Assembly (NCBI RefSeq): GCF_963666255.1
Contig: NZ_OY762655.1
Location: 1,240,001-1,304,000 of the forward strand
From: an uncultured Propionivibrio sp.
Lineage (GTDB): Bacteria > Pseudomonadota > Gammaproteobacteria > Burkholderiales > Rhodocyclaceae
Length of the DNA: 64,000 nt
Direction of reading: 5' to 3'
Below the pieces are notes generated by a model. That model made no database searches. It saw only the letters and a program-made list of their open reading frames with translations, and had not been told where the DNA came from. Below, piece by piece: positions 44,442 to 53,556 of this stretch (position 1 is the first letter of the stretch; each line of letters begins with the position of its first letter). Made by a program: the position numbers and the translations under genes.

Positions 44442-47090
44442 ATGCTATCGGACGAAAAACAGCTTCAATTATTCATCAATCAAAACACCCCTCTCCTCGC
44501 ACGTAAACTCGTCGAACGAATCCGCTCATCGGAACCGGTCCGCCGCGTAGGTGGCGGTACGCACAATGTTGTCACCCGCTTTGCCAGCAAAAAAATGCGA
44601 TGCGTCATTCAGGCCGAAAGTCACAAAGGCGAGCTCCCGCACCTCTATCGCTGGGAACATGATCCGGAAACCCATGAGTTTTACGATCAGCCATCGCGGG
44701 TAAAGCTCTCCTACAAATCGGCGAGCGGTAAGAAAACCACGCACCTTTCGACCCCAGATTTTTTCCTCATCCAGGAAGCCTGGATGGGATGGGTCGAGTG
44801 CAAACCCTTGGCAGAACTTCAAAAGAGCTACGAGTCCGGCTGCGATCGCTACGTCCCCGATGGTCACGGCGGTTGGCGCTGCCCACCTGGCGAAGCCTTT
44901 GCCGCCAAATACGGGCTTGGGTTCCAAGTGCTTCCAAACGAAGACACGAACTGGATGCTTGTCAGAAATCTGGAATTTCTTTCCGACTATCTTCGCCCAG
45001 ACTGCCCAATTCCCAACGAGGATGAACAAGGTACGATTCGCAGCGCTTTCGGTGCGGAACGATGGACGCTTCTAGCGTCGCTGCTCGGCGCCGAAGGCAT
45101 TAGCGCTGACGCTCTGTACAGTCTCATTGCGAGGGGCAAGCTCTTCTTTGATATCGAGCATGAGATTCTGGCCGAGCCGATTTTTACGAACATCTGCCGC
45201 GATGAACTGAGTTATCGGGTATATCTCGGCGAGAAATTCGGCCGCCGCAACCAGACGGCCGTTGCTCTTCCCAAAATCGTTTTGCGTGCTGGCGCCAGAA
45301 TCACCTGGGATGGTCAGCCATGGCGGATTTTGAACATCGGGAAGAACGAGATCTTTCTCGAGGACGAACACAAGGCCATTTCAAACATCGAGCCGGATGT
45401 GTTCCATTCGTTGGTCAAACAAGGTGCGATCCGCGGCATTAACGAGGACGTCGATCAGCAGCACGAACTGGCCAGTGAAGTTGTCAGGCATGCCGCGCCG
45501 ATTGATCTCGAGAAAGCTGTCGCACGCTGCAATCACCTCGATGGCACTGCGCCATCTACGGTTGCCGTTCGGCCACGGACGCTCCGCTATTGGCGTCATC
45601 GTGCGGCCGAAGGCGAGATCGCTTACGGGAACCGGTTTGCGGGACTCGTCACCCGGATCAGCGCACGCGGCAATCGGCAACGAAAAGTATGCCGACGGGT
45701 CGTTGAAATCATGAACGAGGTCATTGATAGGGAAGTGATGTCGCCGTTTCAGACGAAGGTTTCTGCCTGCTACGGAATGGTAAGAAACCTGTGCATTGCC
45801 GATGGTCTGGAGATTCCTTCAGGAAAGACCTTCCGCACTGAAATCAAACGGCGCAGAGATGAGTCCTTGGCACTGGCTCGCCAGGGCAGAAAGGCCGCCT
45901 ATCCTCTGACAGAGTTTCAATGGCACATTGATCAGTCAACACCGCGCCACGGCGAACGGCCGTTTGAAATCGGCCACATCGACCACACAGAGCTTGATAT
46001 CGAACTGGTCGATAGTCGCTCCGGCGCGAACCTTGGTCGCCCCTGGCTGACAGTCCTGCTTGATGCCAATACGCGGGGTGTGCTCGCCTTCTTTCTGACC
46101 TTCGACCCGCCAAGTTACCGCAGCTGCATGGCCGTCATTCGGGAATGTGTGAAACGGCATGGCCGGATTCCGAAAACCATCGTGGTCGATCAGGGCAGCG
46201 ATTTCGAAAGCTTGTATTTCGAGGCATTACTTGCTCGCCTGGAAACGCACAAAAAATCTCGCCCGGCGGCTAAGAGCCGGTTTGGCTCGGTGATTGAGCG
46301 GTTTTTTGGCGTGAATAACCAGATGCTGGTCCACAACCTCGCCGGAAACAGCCAAGCCCTACAGCGGCCACGCAGCATGTCTCCGAGTCACGACCCGAGA
46401 AAGCTGGCTATCTGGACCTTGCCTGCGCTTACCGAAGCGATGGACGAGTACTTCGGGAACACCTATGCCTCGATGCTCCATCCAGCACTCGGTATTTCGC
46501 CGAAGGACGCCATGGGGAATGGCCTCGCAACCTCGGGGATGCGCGGCCACATCCTGATTCCATATTCGGACGAATTCATCCGTTTGACCATGCCGAGCAC
46601 ACCGGCGGGGAAAGCAACGGTTCGTACTGGGCGTGGCGTCAAGATTCGGGGCATCCACTATTGGCATCCGGCGCTACGCGAACCGAAATATGCGAACACC
46701 AAAGTGCCGGTTCTGTACGACCCGTTCGATGTATCACGCGCCTACGCTCTGGTCGGTGGCGAATGGGTACTGTGCCGCTCTGAGCACATGGCCTTATTTG
46801 AGCGTCGTACGGAACGGGAAGTCGCCACGATCTCTCAGGAAATTCGGGTTATCCATCGCCTAGCCGAGATTCGCAGGAATGTGAACGCAGGCGATATCGC
46901 GGTTTTTATCAGCAAGACGAGGCAAACAGAGGCGGTCCTTCGCCAGCAGCGTCACGACGCCGAAAACCCTATCTACGAGGCGTCGCCCGAACCGTCACCG
47001 CCTCACTTTTTTCCTAACACCTCCGCCGTTGCACAGAGCAACCTTTGGTCCACCCCGGTCGTCTACGAACAATTCGAGGAGTTGAAATAA
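44442..47090 (+). CDS. tnsAB: Fused TnsA-TnsB transposase
   Basis: An 882-residue fusion. The TnsA endonuclease part (~1-230) has TPDFFL with Asp106 and VECKP with Glu119/Lys121, a PD-(D/E)xK site that cuts the 5' strands. The TnsB part carries the DDE triad: Asp514 (HIDHTELDIELVD), Asp583 (VVDQGSDFES) and Glu619 (SVIERFFG), spaced D-35-E exactly. It joins 3' ends to the target. GGAGA precedes the chosen ATG; the open frame starts at 44286. The stop shares one base with the tnsC start. Both nuclease sites look intact, so cut-and-paste transposition is expected. Confidence 0.93.
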   Translation: MLSDEKQLQLFINQNTPLLARKLVERIRSSEPVRRVGGGTHNVVTRFASKKMRCVIQAESHKGELPHLYRWEHDPETHEFYDQPSRVKLSYKSASGKKTTHLSTPDFFLIQEAWMGWVECKPLAELQKSYESGCDRYVPDGHGGWRCPPGEAFAAKYGLGFQVLPNEDTNWMLVRNLEFLSDYLRPDCPIPNEDEQGTIRSAFGAERWTLLASLLGAEGISADALYSLIARGKLFFDIEHEILAEPIFTNICRDELSYRVYLGEKFGRRNQTAVALPKIVLRAGARITWDGQPWRILNIGKNEIFLEDEHKAISNIEPDVFHSLVKQGAIRGINEDVDQQHELASEVVRHAAPIDLEKAVARCNHLDGTAPSTVAVRPRTLRYWRHRAAEGEIAYGNRFAGLVTRISARGNRQRKVCRRVVEIMNEVIDREVMSPFQTKVSACYGMVRNLCIADGLEIPSGKTFRTEIKRRRDESLALARQGRKAAYPLTEFQWHIDQSTPRHGERPFEIGHIDHTELDIELVDSRSGANLGRPWLTVLLDANTRGVLAFFLTFDPPSYRSCMAVIRECVKRHGRIPKTIVVDQGSDFESLYFEALLARLETHKKSRPAAKSRFGSVIERFFGVNNQMLVHNLAGNSQALQRPRSMSPSHDPRKLAIWTLPALTEAMDEYFGNTYASMLHPALGISPKDAMGNGLATSGMRGHILIPYSDEFIRLTMPSTPAGKATVRTGRGVKIRGIHYWHPALREPKYANTKVPVLYDPFDVSRAYALVGGEWVLCRSEHMALFERRTEREVATISQEIRVIHRLAEIRRNVNAGDIAVFISKTRQTEAVLRQQRHDAENPIYEASPEPSPPHFFPNTSAVAQSNLWSTPVVYEQFEELK

Positions 47091-48235
47091 TGAACGCGCC
47101 CCAAAATCAAAAAACCACGTCCGAAATCCTGACCGATTTCACGTCCTATGTCTTTAATCACCCGTCTGCTTTGACGACCTATCGCGAGTTGATGACGGCG
47201 ATCAGTGCCGAGGCCTCCCCACGTGTGATCATCTTTACCGGCCCCACCGGGGTTGGCAAAAGCACCTTGGTCAAGGCCGCCTGCAACCGCCTGTTGCAAC
47301 ACTACCAAGCCCAGATGGTGGCTGAGCCGGATTTCGTGCCTGTCGTGACGATCAGCGCCGTCCCCCCGAACGGCAACGCCTTTAGTTGGAAAGACTTCTA
47401 TATCCGGTTACTGACCGATCAGCATGAACCGCTGATCAATCGCAAGTTGCTGTTGCCACGCCAGGGATCTTTGCTGCCCGATCATGGTCTTGGCGAGCGT
47501 GCGCTGGAGCATTCAGTGGCAGACGCCTTACGCCGGGCTGTTGAGGAGTATTGCCGGCGCCGGCGCACCCGCTATCTGATCATCGATGAGGCGCACCACA
47601 TGCTGCTGGTCAATACTCAGCAGCGTCTGGATTGTCAGTTTGAGTGTCTTAAGTCGCTGACGATCCAGACCGGTGTCACCATTCTACTGACTGGCACCTA
47701 TCGGCTGCTGGACATCCTAGAACAAAGCGGTCAGCTCACGAGGCGGAGTCAGGTGGTGAATTTCCCGCGCTACGACATGCGGCGTAGCAGCGATCTTCTG
47801 AGTTTCAGGAAAGTCTTGGGATTTCTCGAAGCAGAGTTGTCGAAATACATCCCCACACGGCTTGATGAGAATGCCGAGTATTTTTATCGCAAGTCGGCCG
47901 GTTGCGTCGGCATTCTGAAGGACTGGCTGACTCTGTGTCTTGAGCATGCCTTGGACGAAGGCGTTACCGCCATCGACGCGGTATTCGCCGAACGGTTTGC
48001 GCTGAAGAACCGCGGGCTGCTGACCATAGCCGAAGAGGCCTGCCTTGGCGAGGCTAAGCTTGCCGATGTCGGCGACGATCGGCTCACGGATCTGCTCAAG
48101 AACGGAGTATTGCTGGCCCGTGATGAACCGTCTCTACCCACCCGTCGGCGGCGTCCGGGGCAGCGGAATCCAAAGCGCGACCCGGTGGGGAAGGACGAAC
48201 GAGGCCAAGGCAGTGGATTCCGAACTGCTGCGTGA
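47090..48235 (+). CDS. tnsC: TnsC/TniB-type AAA+ transposition regulator
   Basis: A 381-residue AAA+ ATPase with Walker A GPTGVGKST (51-59) and Walker B RYLIIDEAHH. LTGTYRLLDILEQSGQL is the sensor region typical of TnsC. TnsC links target selection by TniQ to the transposase and gives target immunity. The ATG overlaps the tnsAB stop by one base (TAATG). The C-terminal tail is very basic (PTRRRRPGQRNPKR). Confidence 0.92.
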   Translation: MNAPQNQKTTSEILTDFTSYVFNHPSALTTYRELMTAISAEASPRVIIFTGPTGVGKSTLVKAACNRLLQHYQAQMVAEPDFVPVVTISAVPPNGNAFSWKDFYIRLLTDQHEPLINRKLLLPRQGSLLPDHGLGERALEHSVADALRRAVEEYCRRRRTRYLIIDEAHHMLLVNTQQRLDCQFECLKSLTIQTGVTILLTGTYRLLDILEQSGQLTRRSQVVNFPRYDMRRSSDLLSFRKVLGFLEAELSKYIPTRLDENAEYFYRKSAGCVGILKDWLTLCLEHALDEGVTAIDAVFAERFALKNRGLLTIAEEACLGEAKLADVGDDRLTDLLKNGVLLARDEPSLPTRRRRPGQRNPKRDPVGKDERGQGSGFRTAA

Positions 48236-49541
48236 TTTTCAGCTATCGGTGAATGTGCCGCCACGGAGCAGGCTGTTTTCGCTGGCTCCTGGCGGTGCCG
48301 GCACTCCGGACCAGGAGGGGCTGTTGTCTCTCCTGATCCGGACCTGCCATGCCCATGCGGTCAATCCGCGGCTGGTGATAAGGGATATCTTTTCCGAAGC
48401 AGAACCCAGCATTCGCCGCATACCAACCGCGGCCTTTTACCAGCACCTTGCGGGAACAATGAACGGACTCGGCAAATACGCGGAATTATTTGTCTCTGCC
48501 ATGGAAAAGCTGACGGGAAGAACCAATCTGCGGGTCCTGACGATGTTGCCATGGCAAAGTCTTTTTCCACATAACGGTCAAGGCATGCTCGCCCGCCATC
48601 GGCGTTGGTGTCCGGTGTGCCTGCACCAGCAACGGTTAAATAGCGAAGTGGCCGCCTGGCCACTCATCTGGTCGCTTGATACTTACAGCTTCTGCCGTCG
48701 CCACTTGGTTCCACTCGAGCATTGCTGCCCGTCTTGCGGGAAAGCCCAGCCATTCGTGCCGTCTTACCCCGACTTGGGGATTTGCAGCCATTGTCACCGG
48801 CCGCTTGGTTGCCGTCACGAGCCTCAAGAGGTTTCTGAATTCCAACACTGGATTGCCGACGCTCTCTCCGGGATAGTCGAACAGCAATCGGAAACAGGGT
48901 TCTCTCCATCACTCGAAGTGTTTCACAAATTTTTGGTCGGCCAGGTTGAAGCGCACACGGAGGGCAATCGGGCAGCATTTTGCCGGGCGCTTGGGCTCAA
49001 CGAATTCGCGATCAGCGGTTGGCTGAATAAAGGCGAGCGCCCGAGCATCACGCAATTCCTGACGATCTGCTACGGAACAAAAACGATGCCGTGGGAGGTT
49101 TTTTATAATCCACACTCGATAAGCACCGTAGGGCAACTACTTCTACCAAAGGAGAAGCTGCGAAACCGGAATCCATGCAAACGACCAATTCCGGTAAGGC
49201 ACGCTGAACTAAGGCAAGAGCTGCTGGAGCACCTCACAAAGGGAACTGAACTTTCCGTTTCGGCAATCGCTGGCGATCTCCGTGTAACGCGCTCATTTTT
49301 GCGCTACTGGTTTCCGGATACTTGTAAATCGCTTTCCTTGAGAAGCCGAGCCGCAGCGCAAGACCGGACTCGACTCCGCCATTGCAGCCAAACATTGCGA
49401 GTAAAAGCGGCGGTCAGAAGACTTCGTGAATCGGGCGAATGGCCTTCGTATCGGAAAGTTGGAAATCTGCTGAAACAACAGAATTTGTCGCTATCTGACC
49501 AGCGGCTTCGGGAGGTCTATAAAACGGAGATCGATAGATGA
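48213..49541 (+). CDS. tniQ: TniQ/TnsD-family target-selection protein
   Basis: A 442-residue protein from a GTG that lies inside the end of tnsC after GGCCAAGG. The TniQ domain (~20-290) has paired zinc-binding Cys motifs: CPVC, CCPSCG, CSHCH. The C-terminal ~150 residues hold helix-turn-helix patterns (LSVSAIAGDLRVTRSFLRYW, PSYRKVGNLLKQQNLSLS) fit for sequence-specific DNA binding, as in TnsD. With no guide-RNA system present it is the likely reader of the tRNA-Val attachment site. Part of it is duplicated at 32002-32730. Confidence 0.9.
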   Translation: MDSELLRDFQLSVNVPPRSRLFSLAPGGAGTPDQEGLLSLLIRTCHAHAVNPRLVIRDIFSEAEPSIRRIPTAAFYQHLAGTMNGLGKYAELFVSAMEKLTGRTNLRVLTMLPWQSLFPHNGQGMLARHRRWCPVCLHQQRLNSEVAAWPLIWSLDTYSFCRRHLVPLEHCCPSCGKAQPFVPSYPDLGICSHCHRPLGCRHEPQEVSEFQHWIADALSGIVEQQSETGFSPSLEVFHKFLVGQVEAHTEGNRAAFCRALGLNEFAISGWLNKGERPSITQFLTICYGTKTMPWEVFYNPHSISTVGQLLLPKEKLRNRNPCKRPIPVRHAELRQELLEHLTKGTELSVSAIAGDLRVTRSFLRYWFPDTCKSLSLRSRAAAQDRTRLRHCSQTLRVKAAVRRLRESGEWPSYRKVGNLLKQQNLSLSDQRLREVYKTEIDR

Positions 49542-49732
49542 AACTCGCTAAATGTAGAAAGCTTCAGCCCAAAAAACCAAAGTATTCGCTGACCGAGTTA
49601 TTGGCACAAATCCCTGATACCGAGCACTACAAGGCACTTGTCCGTTCGGATGAGGTATTGCGCGCTTGGGGCGAGATGATTCCGGTTGGAAGAGAATTCG
49701 GTGCAACCGACAGAAAACCGCAGCAGCAGTGA
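49538..49732 (+). CDS. MazE/PemI antitoxin-tail-like small protein
   Basis: A 64-residue frame overlapping the tniQ stop (ATGA). KYSLTELLAQIP followed by LRAWGEMIPVGREF resembles the C-terminal, toxin-binding half of MazE/PemI antitoxins (pattern Y-LxELLA ... W ... PVGRE). The AbrB-type DNA-binding N-terminal half and any toxin gene are absent. It could be a remnant or a stand-alone neutraliser of toxins elsewhere. Confidence 0.45.
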   Translation: MKLAKCRKLQPKKPKYSLTELLAQIPDTEHYKALVRSDEVLRAWGEMIPVGREFGATDRKPQQQ

Positions 49733-49850
49733 AATTTTCGCTGACTTCAATTCCGACTTTTCGGCCTGTCAGCGGGTTTCAATGACGACTGCTTTAAGCA
49801 GAATTTGGACTCTCAAACTCTGCGATAACAGCTACTCGTTTTTTGCCTCA

Positions 49851-50111
49851 TCAATGCACTGACGATCCGGGCTCGGGGCCAATCATTGCCTCGATACCTT
49901 CCGCGCCGACTTCTTCAAGGAATAGATCGAAGGCCTCTTGATCGGTATCGAACTCACCGTCCCAGACAGTAGAGTTGTTGTACTGATCTACGACCTCCAG
50001 AGTCCACCCAGTATCCGGCATGCGATAAATGCACACTTCAACAGTCTTGCCTTCAGCGGTGTATTTCTGCTGCAAAGGCGAATAGATCAGGTCATTTTCG
50101 TCGTACATCAT
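49851..50111 (-). CDS. Conserved hypothetical protein
   Basis: An 86-residue protein starting MMYDENDLIYSPLQQKYTAE. YRMPDTGWTLEVVDQYNN followed by TVWDGEFDTDQEAFDLFLEE is a compact, acidic alpha/beta pattern that I have met in small proteins of unknown function in Proteobacteria. The frame is open for 78 more codons upstream, but these are GC-poor and lack family character. No clear ribosome site precedes the ATG. Confidence 0.6.
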   Translation of the reverse strand: MMYDENDLIYSPLQQKYTAEGKTVEVCIYRMPDTGWTLEVVDQYNNSTVWDGEFDTDQEAFDLFLEEVGAEGIEAMIGPEPGSSVH

Positions 50112-50568
50112 TTTGCGAGGGAGAGTTGAGAGCCCGGCACATGATAGCACCTGGCTAGCCAAGCCCCATCCTAGTCCTGCTCTGCAAGGATCTTCTGTTC
50201 GGAGCGGCTCTTTGAACGGCAGTTTACGGTCACGCACGATGAACACGGGCCTTAGGCCAAGTCCAGTCAGCCGTCCTTTCTCCTTACTAGACGCATAAAG
50301 GACTGCTCCACCCATAAATCTGCCGAATGGCCAATTCCGGCTCACCGGCCTTTGCCGCCATTGCCCTAAGGTTCGGCTTCGGGCAGCTGCCGGCCGCTGA
50401 TGGCCTCGAATGGCCTCTTCCTGATTGACGCTACAGCCGGACCCGACCCTAAACAGCCATTGCCCTTTGGGAAAAGCGGACCTGAGCGTTTGATTTCAGC
50501 CGCGGCCGGAGCGCGTAGCGCGGAGGGAGCCCAAATGCACAGCTTTTGGGCGGTTGACTGGAGAGGCT
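50112..50568. other. Non-coding interval with degenerate palindromic units
   Basis: About 460 bases without a supported gene. Around 50450-50490, ACCCGACCCTAAACAGCC looks like an inverted, degenerate relative of the CCGCTTTGGGTCGGG unit in the transposon ends. Nothing else stands out. Confidence 0.35.
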
Positions 50569-52512
50569 TTAGGCGTCAGCGTCATTGGGTAGTTGCTTTA
50601 TGTCTTTGAAAACAACTGACTGAATGGGACGACGGCCTGCTGCCTCCCATGCTTCAAATAAGCGCACTGATCGCACACCAAGTGAGGAAAGTGAAATTCC
50701 AGATGTTGCCAAAATTTCCAGCAGTACTGGTAGAGTGACAGTCAATATTTCCTTGGCATCATCTGACCTATTCACCCAAACCGACTTGCTTTTGGCCGTC
50801 TTTGTCTCGTCATCATCATCGATTTGGCGCTTTAATCCGCGCAAATACATACTCCTAAATCCACTGAGTTCCTCGTGACGTTGGCTGTAAATATTAAGCT
50901 CGTTGTTGACTATTCGGATTTTAATGACGCCGCAGTGCTTTGTTGCTGCGGCAATACGCGTTGCGATTGTTTGCATTACCTTATTACGAACTTCTATGCT
51001 GCATATCGGATTCATCATCCAAATTGCTCGTAAGGTTTCAGCATGCGTGAAGTTACCAAGTCGGCTCACCGCGTGTAGAGCGTCTATAAATGGCTCAGGC
51101 TTCGGCAGCATCTTCGCTACCAGCTTGACGACCTCCGACCAGCGCGGGTTTTTTCTGTACTCACTCACCAGATCAATATCTGTTCGGTTTGCTATCACGT
51201 ACTTGGCAGTTAGAAACTCCTGGAAAGTAAGGTGAGAAAAGGAAAAGTCGCCAGGAGATCGTTCGATGAGCAACCCAAAATCGTTGGTTAGTGAATTGAC
51301 TAGCTCGCAGGACTCTAGGCATTCGATTCGAAATCGGTCATAGGCAGCCTGTACCGCCTTTGTTTCCTCTATCTCTGTGACTGAAAAAACGATTTTTCCA
51401 GCGCTGAATAGTCTCGCTGCAATCTCCGAAACCAGCACAAAGCGCTTTGAGATGGAAAGCTCTGCAATAGGAGTGTTCCGAGCGATGCATCGAAATGCAT
51501 CCCATTGTCCAAGCAAGCCTTGTAGAGCGCGGTCATAGAGTTCGTCGGGGTCTTGTGGAATCTCCAGATCGTTGTGATAGAGCGCGCAGACTATTGATAG
51601 CAGAAGCGGACTAGAACCTAAGTCTAGGATCGCGGGTGTCCTTGAGCATGCTTCAATAAGCCTCTTGCCCTTGGCGTCATCAGCTCCACTAAACCACTTC
51701 TCAATGAATATAAGTCGATCCGAGAACTCAAGAGGTTTGGTTTCCCATTTTTCAAAATTTTGCATCCCGGTAGATAGACTATACGGCCTGGCGCTAATGC
51801 AAATACAGGAGCTTGGGTGCTTGGCTCGCAGTTCAATAATTTCATCCAGCAGAGCCTGTCTGTGGTGACTGGTAGTTTCGTCAAGCCCATCTAGCAAGAG
51901 AAATAGTCTGCCTGAACGAGCTAGCGCTTCGAACAGGCGATCTGGTGCTTCAAAATCAAGTGAAGCGAAAAAGGTTCTGGCTGCTTCGGCGACCGACTTT
52001 GATTTGCTCGCCATCTCTCGCACAGCAAGAAAGATGGGAATTCTTAGACGGCCCCGAATTAGGGTCCCGCTGGCTGCGGAGATTGCCAAGTGACGAAACA
52101 CAGTGGATTTGCCACTACCAGGATTTCCAAGAAGAGCGAACCCGTTCGTTCCACTATTTATCGCATCAAGTGGTGTTATCGAACTGTCTGACTTTGCGCG
52201 TTCTGCCACGCTGGTTCGATGTGCGCGTAGGCGGTGTTCGATTTGAGCCCGGGACTTATACCGCTGAGACTCTATGTCATTTGAAATCTGAACTCGCGTA
52301 TAAACGTCCCCGACGCTTACCTCCCTTGATGTGCCAAATAGTGGGAATCGGCCGATTTTTGCCGCAATGAACTCGGCGTAGTTATCTCGGCCTATCGTCA
52401 GTAACTTTGTCTTATTTAGCCATGCTTCAGTTGAAAGATTTATTTCTTCAAATACTGAAGCAAAGCTCTTCTTGATTGGCTCCTTGAAGCCTTCTAGTAG
52501 GGGGGAATTCAT
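50569..52512 (-). CDS. NACHT-domain NTPase (bacterial NLR-like)
   Basis: A 647-residue STAND NTPase. Walker A is GNPGSGKST (129-137); Walker B with the NACHT acidic pair is LFLLLDGLDE (203-212); ISARPYSL is the sensor-1 region and SFSHLTFQEFLTAKYV the NACHT winged-helix mark. The N-terminal ~120 residues lack a recognisable nuclease or TIR effector. The C-terminal ~200 residues, after a HEAT-like stretch, are of unknown type. Bacterial NACHT proteins protect against phages. It ends the right cargo block and is transcribed toward tniQ. Confidence 0.85.
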   Translation of the reverse strand: MNSPLLEGFKEPIKKSFASVFEEINLSTEAWLNKTKLLTIGRDNYAEFIAAKIGRFPLFGTSREVSVGDVYTRVQISNDIESQRYKSRAQIEHRLRAHRTSVAERAKSDSSITPLDAINSGTNGFALLGNPGSGKSTVFRHLAISAASGTLIRGRLRIPIFLAVREMASKSKSVAEAARTFFASLDFEAPDRLFEALARSGRLFLLLDGLDETTSHHRQALLDEIIELRAKHPSSCICISARPYSLSTGMQNFEKWETKPLEFSDRLIFIEKWFSGADDAKGKRLIEACSRTPAILDLGSSPLLLSIVCALYHNDLEIPQDPDELYDRALQGLLGQWDAFRCIARNTPIAELSISKRFVLVSEIAARLFSAGKIVFSVTEIEETKAVQAAYDRFRIECLESCELVNSLTNDFGLLIERSPGDFSFSHLTFQEFLTAKYVIANRTDIDLVSEYRKNPRWSEVVKLVAKMLPKPEPFIDALHAVSRLGNFTHAETLRAIWMMNPICSIEVRNKVMQTIATRIAAATKHCGVIKIRIVNNELNIYSQRHEELSGFRSMYLRGLKRQIDDDDETKTAKSKSVWVNRSDDAKEILTVTLPVLLEILATSGISLSSLGVRSVRLFEAWEAAGRRPIQSVVFKDIKQLPNDADA

Positions 52513-52729
52513 AAATTTTTCGTTGGGCCCCGTGGTATGTGTAGACGACTAACAGCTACTAAACGAATCCGCTGGATCTGTATATGAATTGATATCTGCA
52601 CATGGGTTGAATGTCCAAAATTTCTTGTTTTGTTTCGTAAAGACAGTCGTGGTGTCAGTGAAACAACTCCAACCTACTGACACACCGACACGGCCTCGAA
52701 TGACTACTATCGGGAGCATTCGGCGATGG

Positions 52730-52853
52730 CCGCTTCTGGCCGATTGTACGCATTCAGCATCTTGCCGAAAAGCCGTCTTTGGCCGAAACTGTATGCGTTC
52801 TGATTGGCGGGTTTCGGGATGGGCGCCAAAGTTCAGCTGTCGGCCAGAAGCGG
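52730..52853. repeat. 124-bp inverted-repeat-bounded unit, copy 2
   Basis: Bounded by a perfect 14-bp inverted repeat, CCGCTTCTGGCCGA (52730-52743) and TCGGCCAGAAGCGG (52840-52853). Same length as copy 1 at 31293-31416 and nearly identical over its first ~65 bases. No coding capacity. Confidence 0.75.
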
Positions 52854-53043
52854 TCCTTCAAGAAAATCGCTCAAAGCAGCCATTGAATTGCTCTGAGTGT
52901 GTGCTAAAGCCCTGCGTTTTGACCTGCTGCTTTTCACGATTTATTTAGTACTGTATAAACACGGTTCCGGGGCGTCGAAAGCCCAGTCGTAAAGCGGTTC
53001 GTGGAGATTTTACTGCGTCGAATTACTATGAGATTGCTACGGG

Positions 53044-53110
53044 GCCTAATCCTGCAATGCACCGGACCTGCACGAAAAGCCGCGCAGTCCGGTGATTTTG
53101 AACGTTGGGC
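53044..53110. repeat. Integron-type attC site
   Basis: GCCTAAT (53044-53050) and GTTGGGC (53104-53110) flank an inner stem ACCGGAC/GTCCGGT with a short structured loop, 67 bases in all. The order R''-L''-L'-R' is that of attC recombination sites. The left core differs slightly from the consensus RYYYAAC. Confidence 0.7.
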
Positions 53111-53113
53111 GTC

Positions 53114-53449
53114 ATGAAAGCCCCTGCAAAGCTGCTCGCCTTGTCTGCATTTTCCACCTCGGTTGTTGGGGTAGTGGCCTGCTGGTACATCGTGTCGCGC
53201 TATGAGCAAGCGTTCGAGGCAACTACCAATGGAGAGTCATACTCTCTTGTAGTCGAGCGCTTTGGAACGCCCAGTGTTATCGAGTTGCCCGGTCAAGAAT
53301 TTTCGCGCTACGCCTCTAAGGGCTGTATTGAACCTTGTTCTGTTCGAGCGTGGTGGGAGCATCCAGTTCTAAGGGGCATTGAAGCCTGGTCGGTCGAGTT
53401 CAATGAAAAGAACCAAGTTATTCACACTGTTCATTGGGTTTCACCGTGA
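53114..53449 (+). CDS. Gene-cassette product: small exported or anchored protein
   Basis: A 111-residue protein with an N-terminal hydrophobic segment (LLALSAFSTSVVGVVACWYI). ESYSLVVERFGTPSVIELPG and WSVEFNEKNQVIHTVHWV resemble the small BamE/SmpA-like fold, in which FGTPS marks the typical Gly turn. The ATG is 4 bases after the GTTGGGC core and the stop is 7 bases before the matching GCCCAAC core, the tight packing typical of integron cassettes. Confidence 0.65.
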   Translation: MKAPAKLLALSAFSTSVVGVVACWYIVSRYEQAFEATTNGESYSLVVERFGTPSVIELPGQEFSRYASKGCIEPCSVRAWWEHPVLRGIEAWSVEFNEKNQVIHTVHWVSP

Positions 53450-53456
53450 CACTTAC

Positions 53457-53528
53457 GCCCAACAATCCGCTCCAGCCGACCGTCAAAAAGCTGCGCTTTT
53501 TGCTGTCGGCTGAGCTTTCACGTTGCTG
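53457..53528. repeat. attC site closing the gene cassette
   Basis: GCCCAAC (53457-53463) is the exact complement of the GTTGGGC at the cassette's start. An inner stem CAGCCGAC/GTCGGCTG encloses AAAAAGC...GCTTTTT. The right core GTTGCTG is degenerate, as expected where the last cassette meets non-cassette DNA. Confidence 0.75.
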
Positions 53529-53556
53529 AATGTCGGCTTTTCTAAAGGGCGAATTA

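Noticed and set aside
52652..52683. GTGTCAGT/ACTGACAC hairpin upstream of the NACHT gene as a terminator
   Set aside because: The loop is long, no T-run follows, and it sits before rather than after a gene; role unclear.
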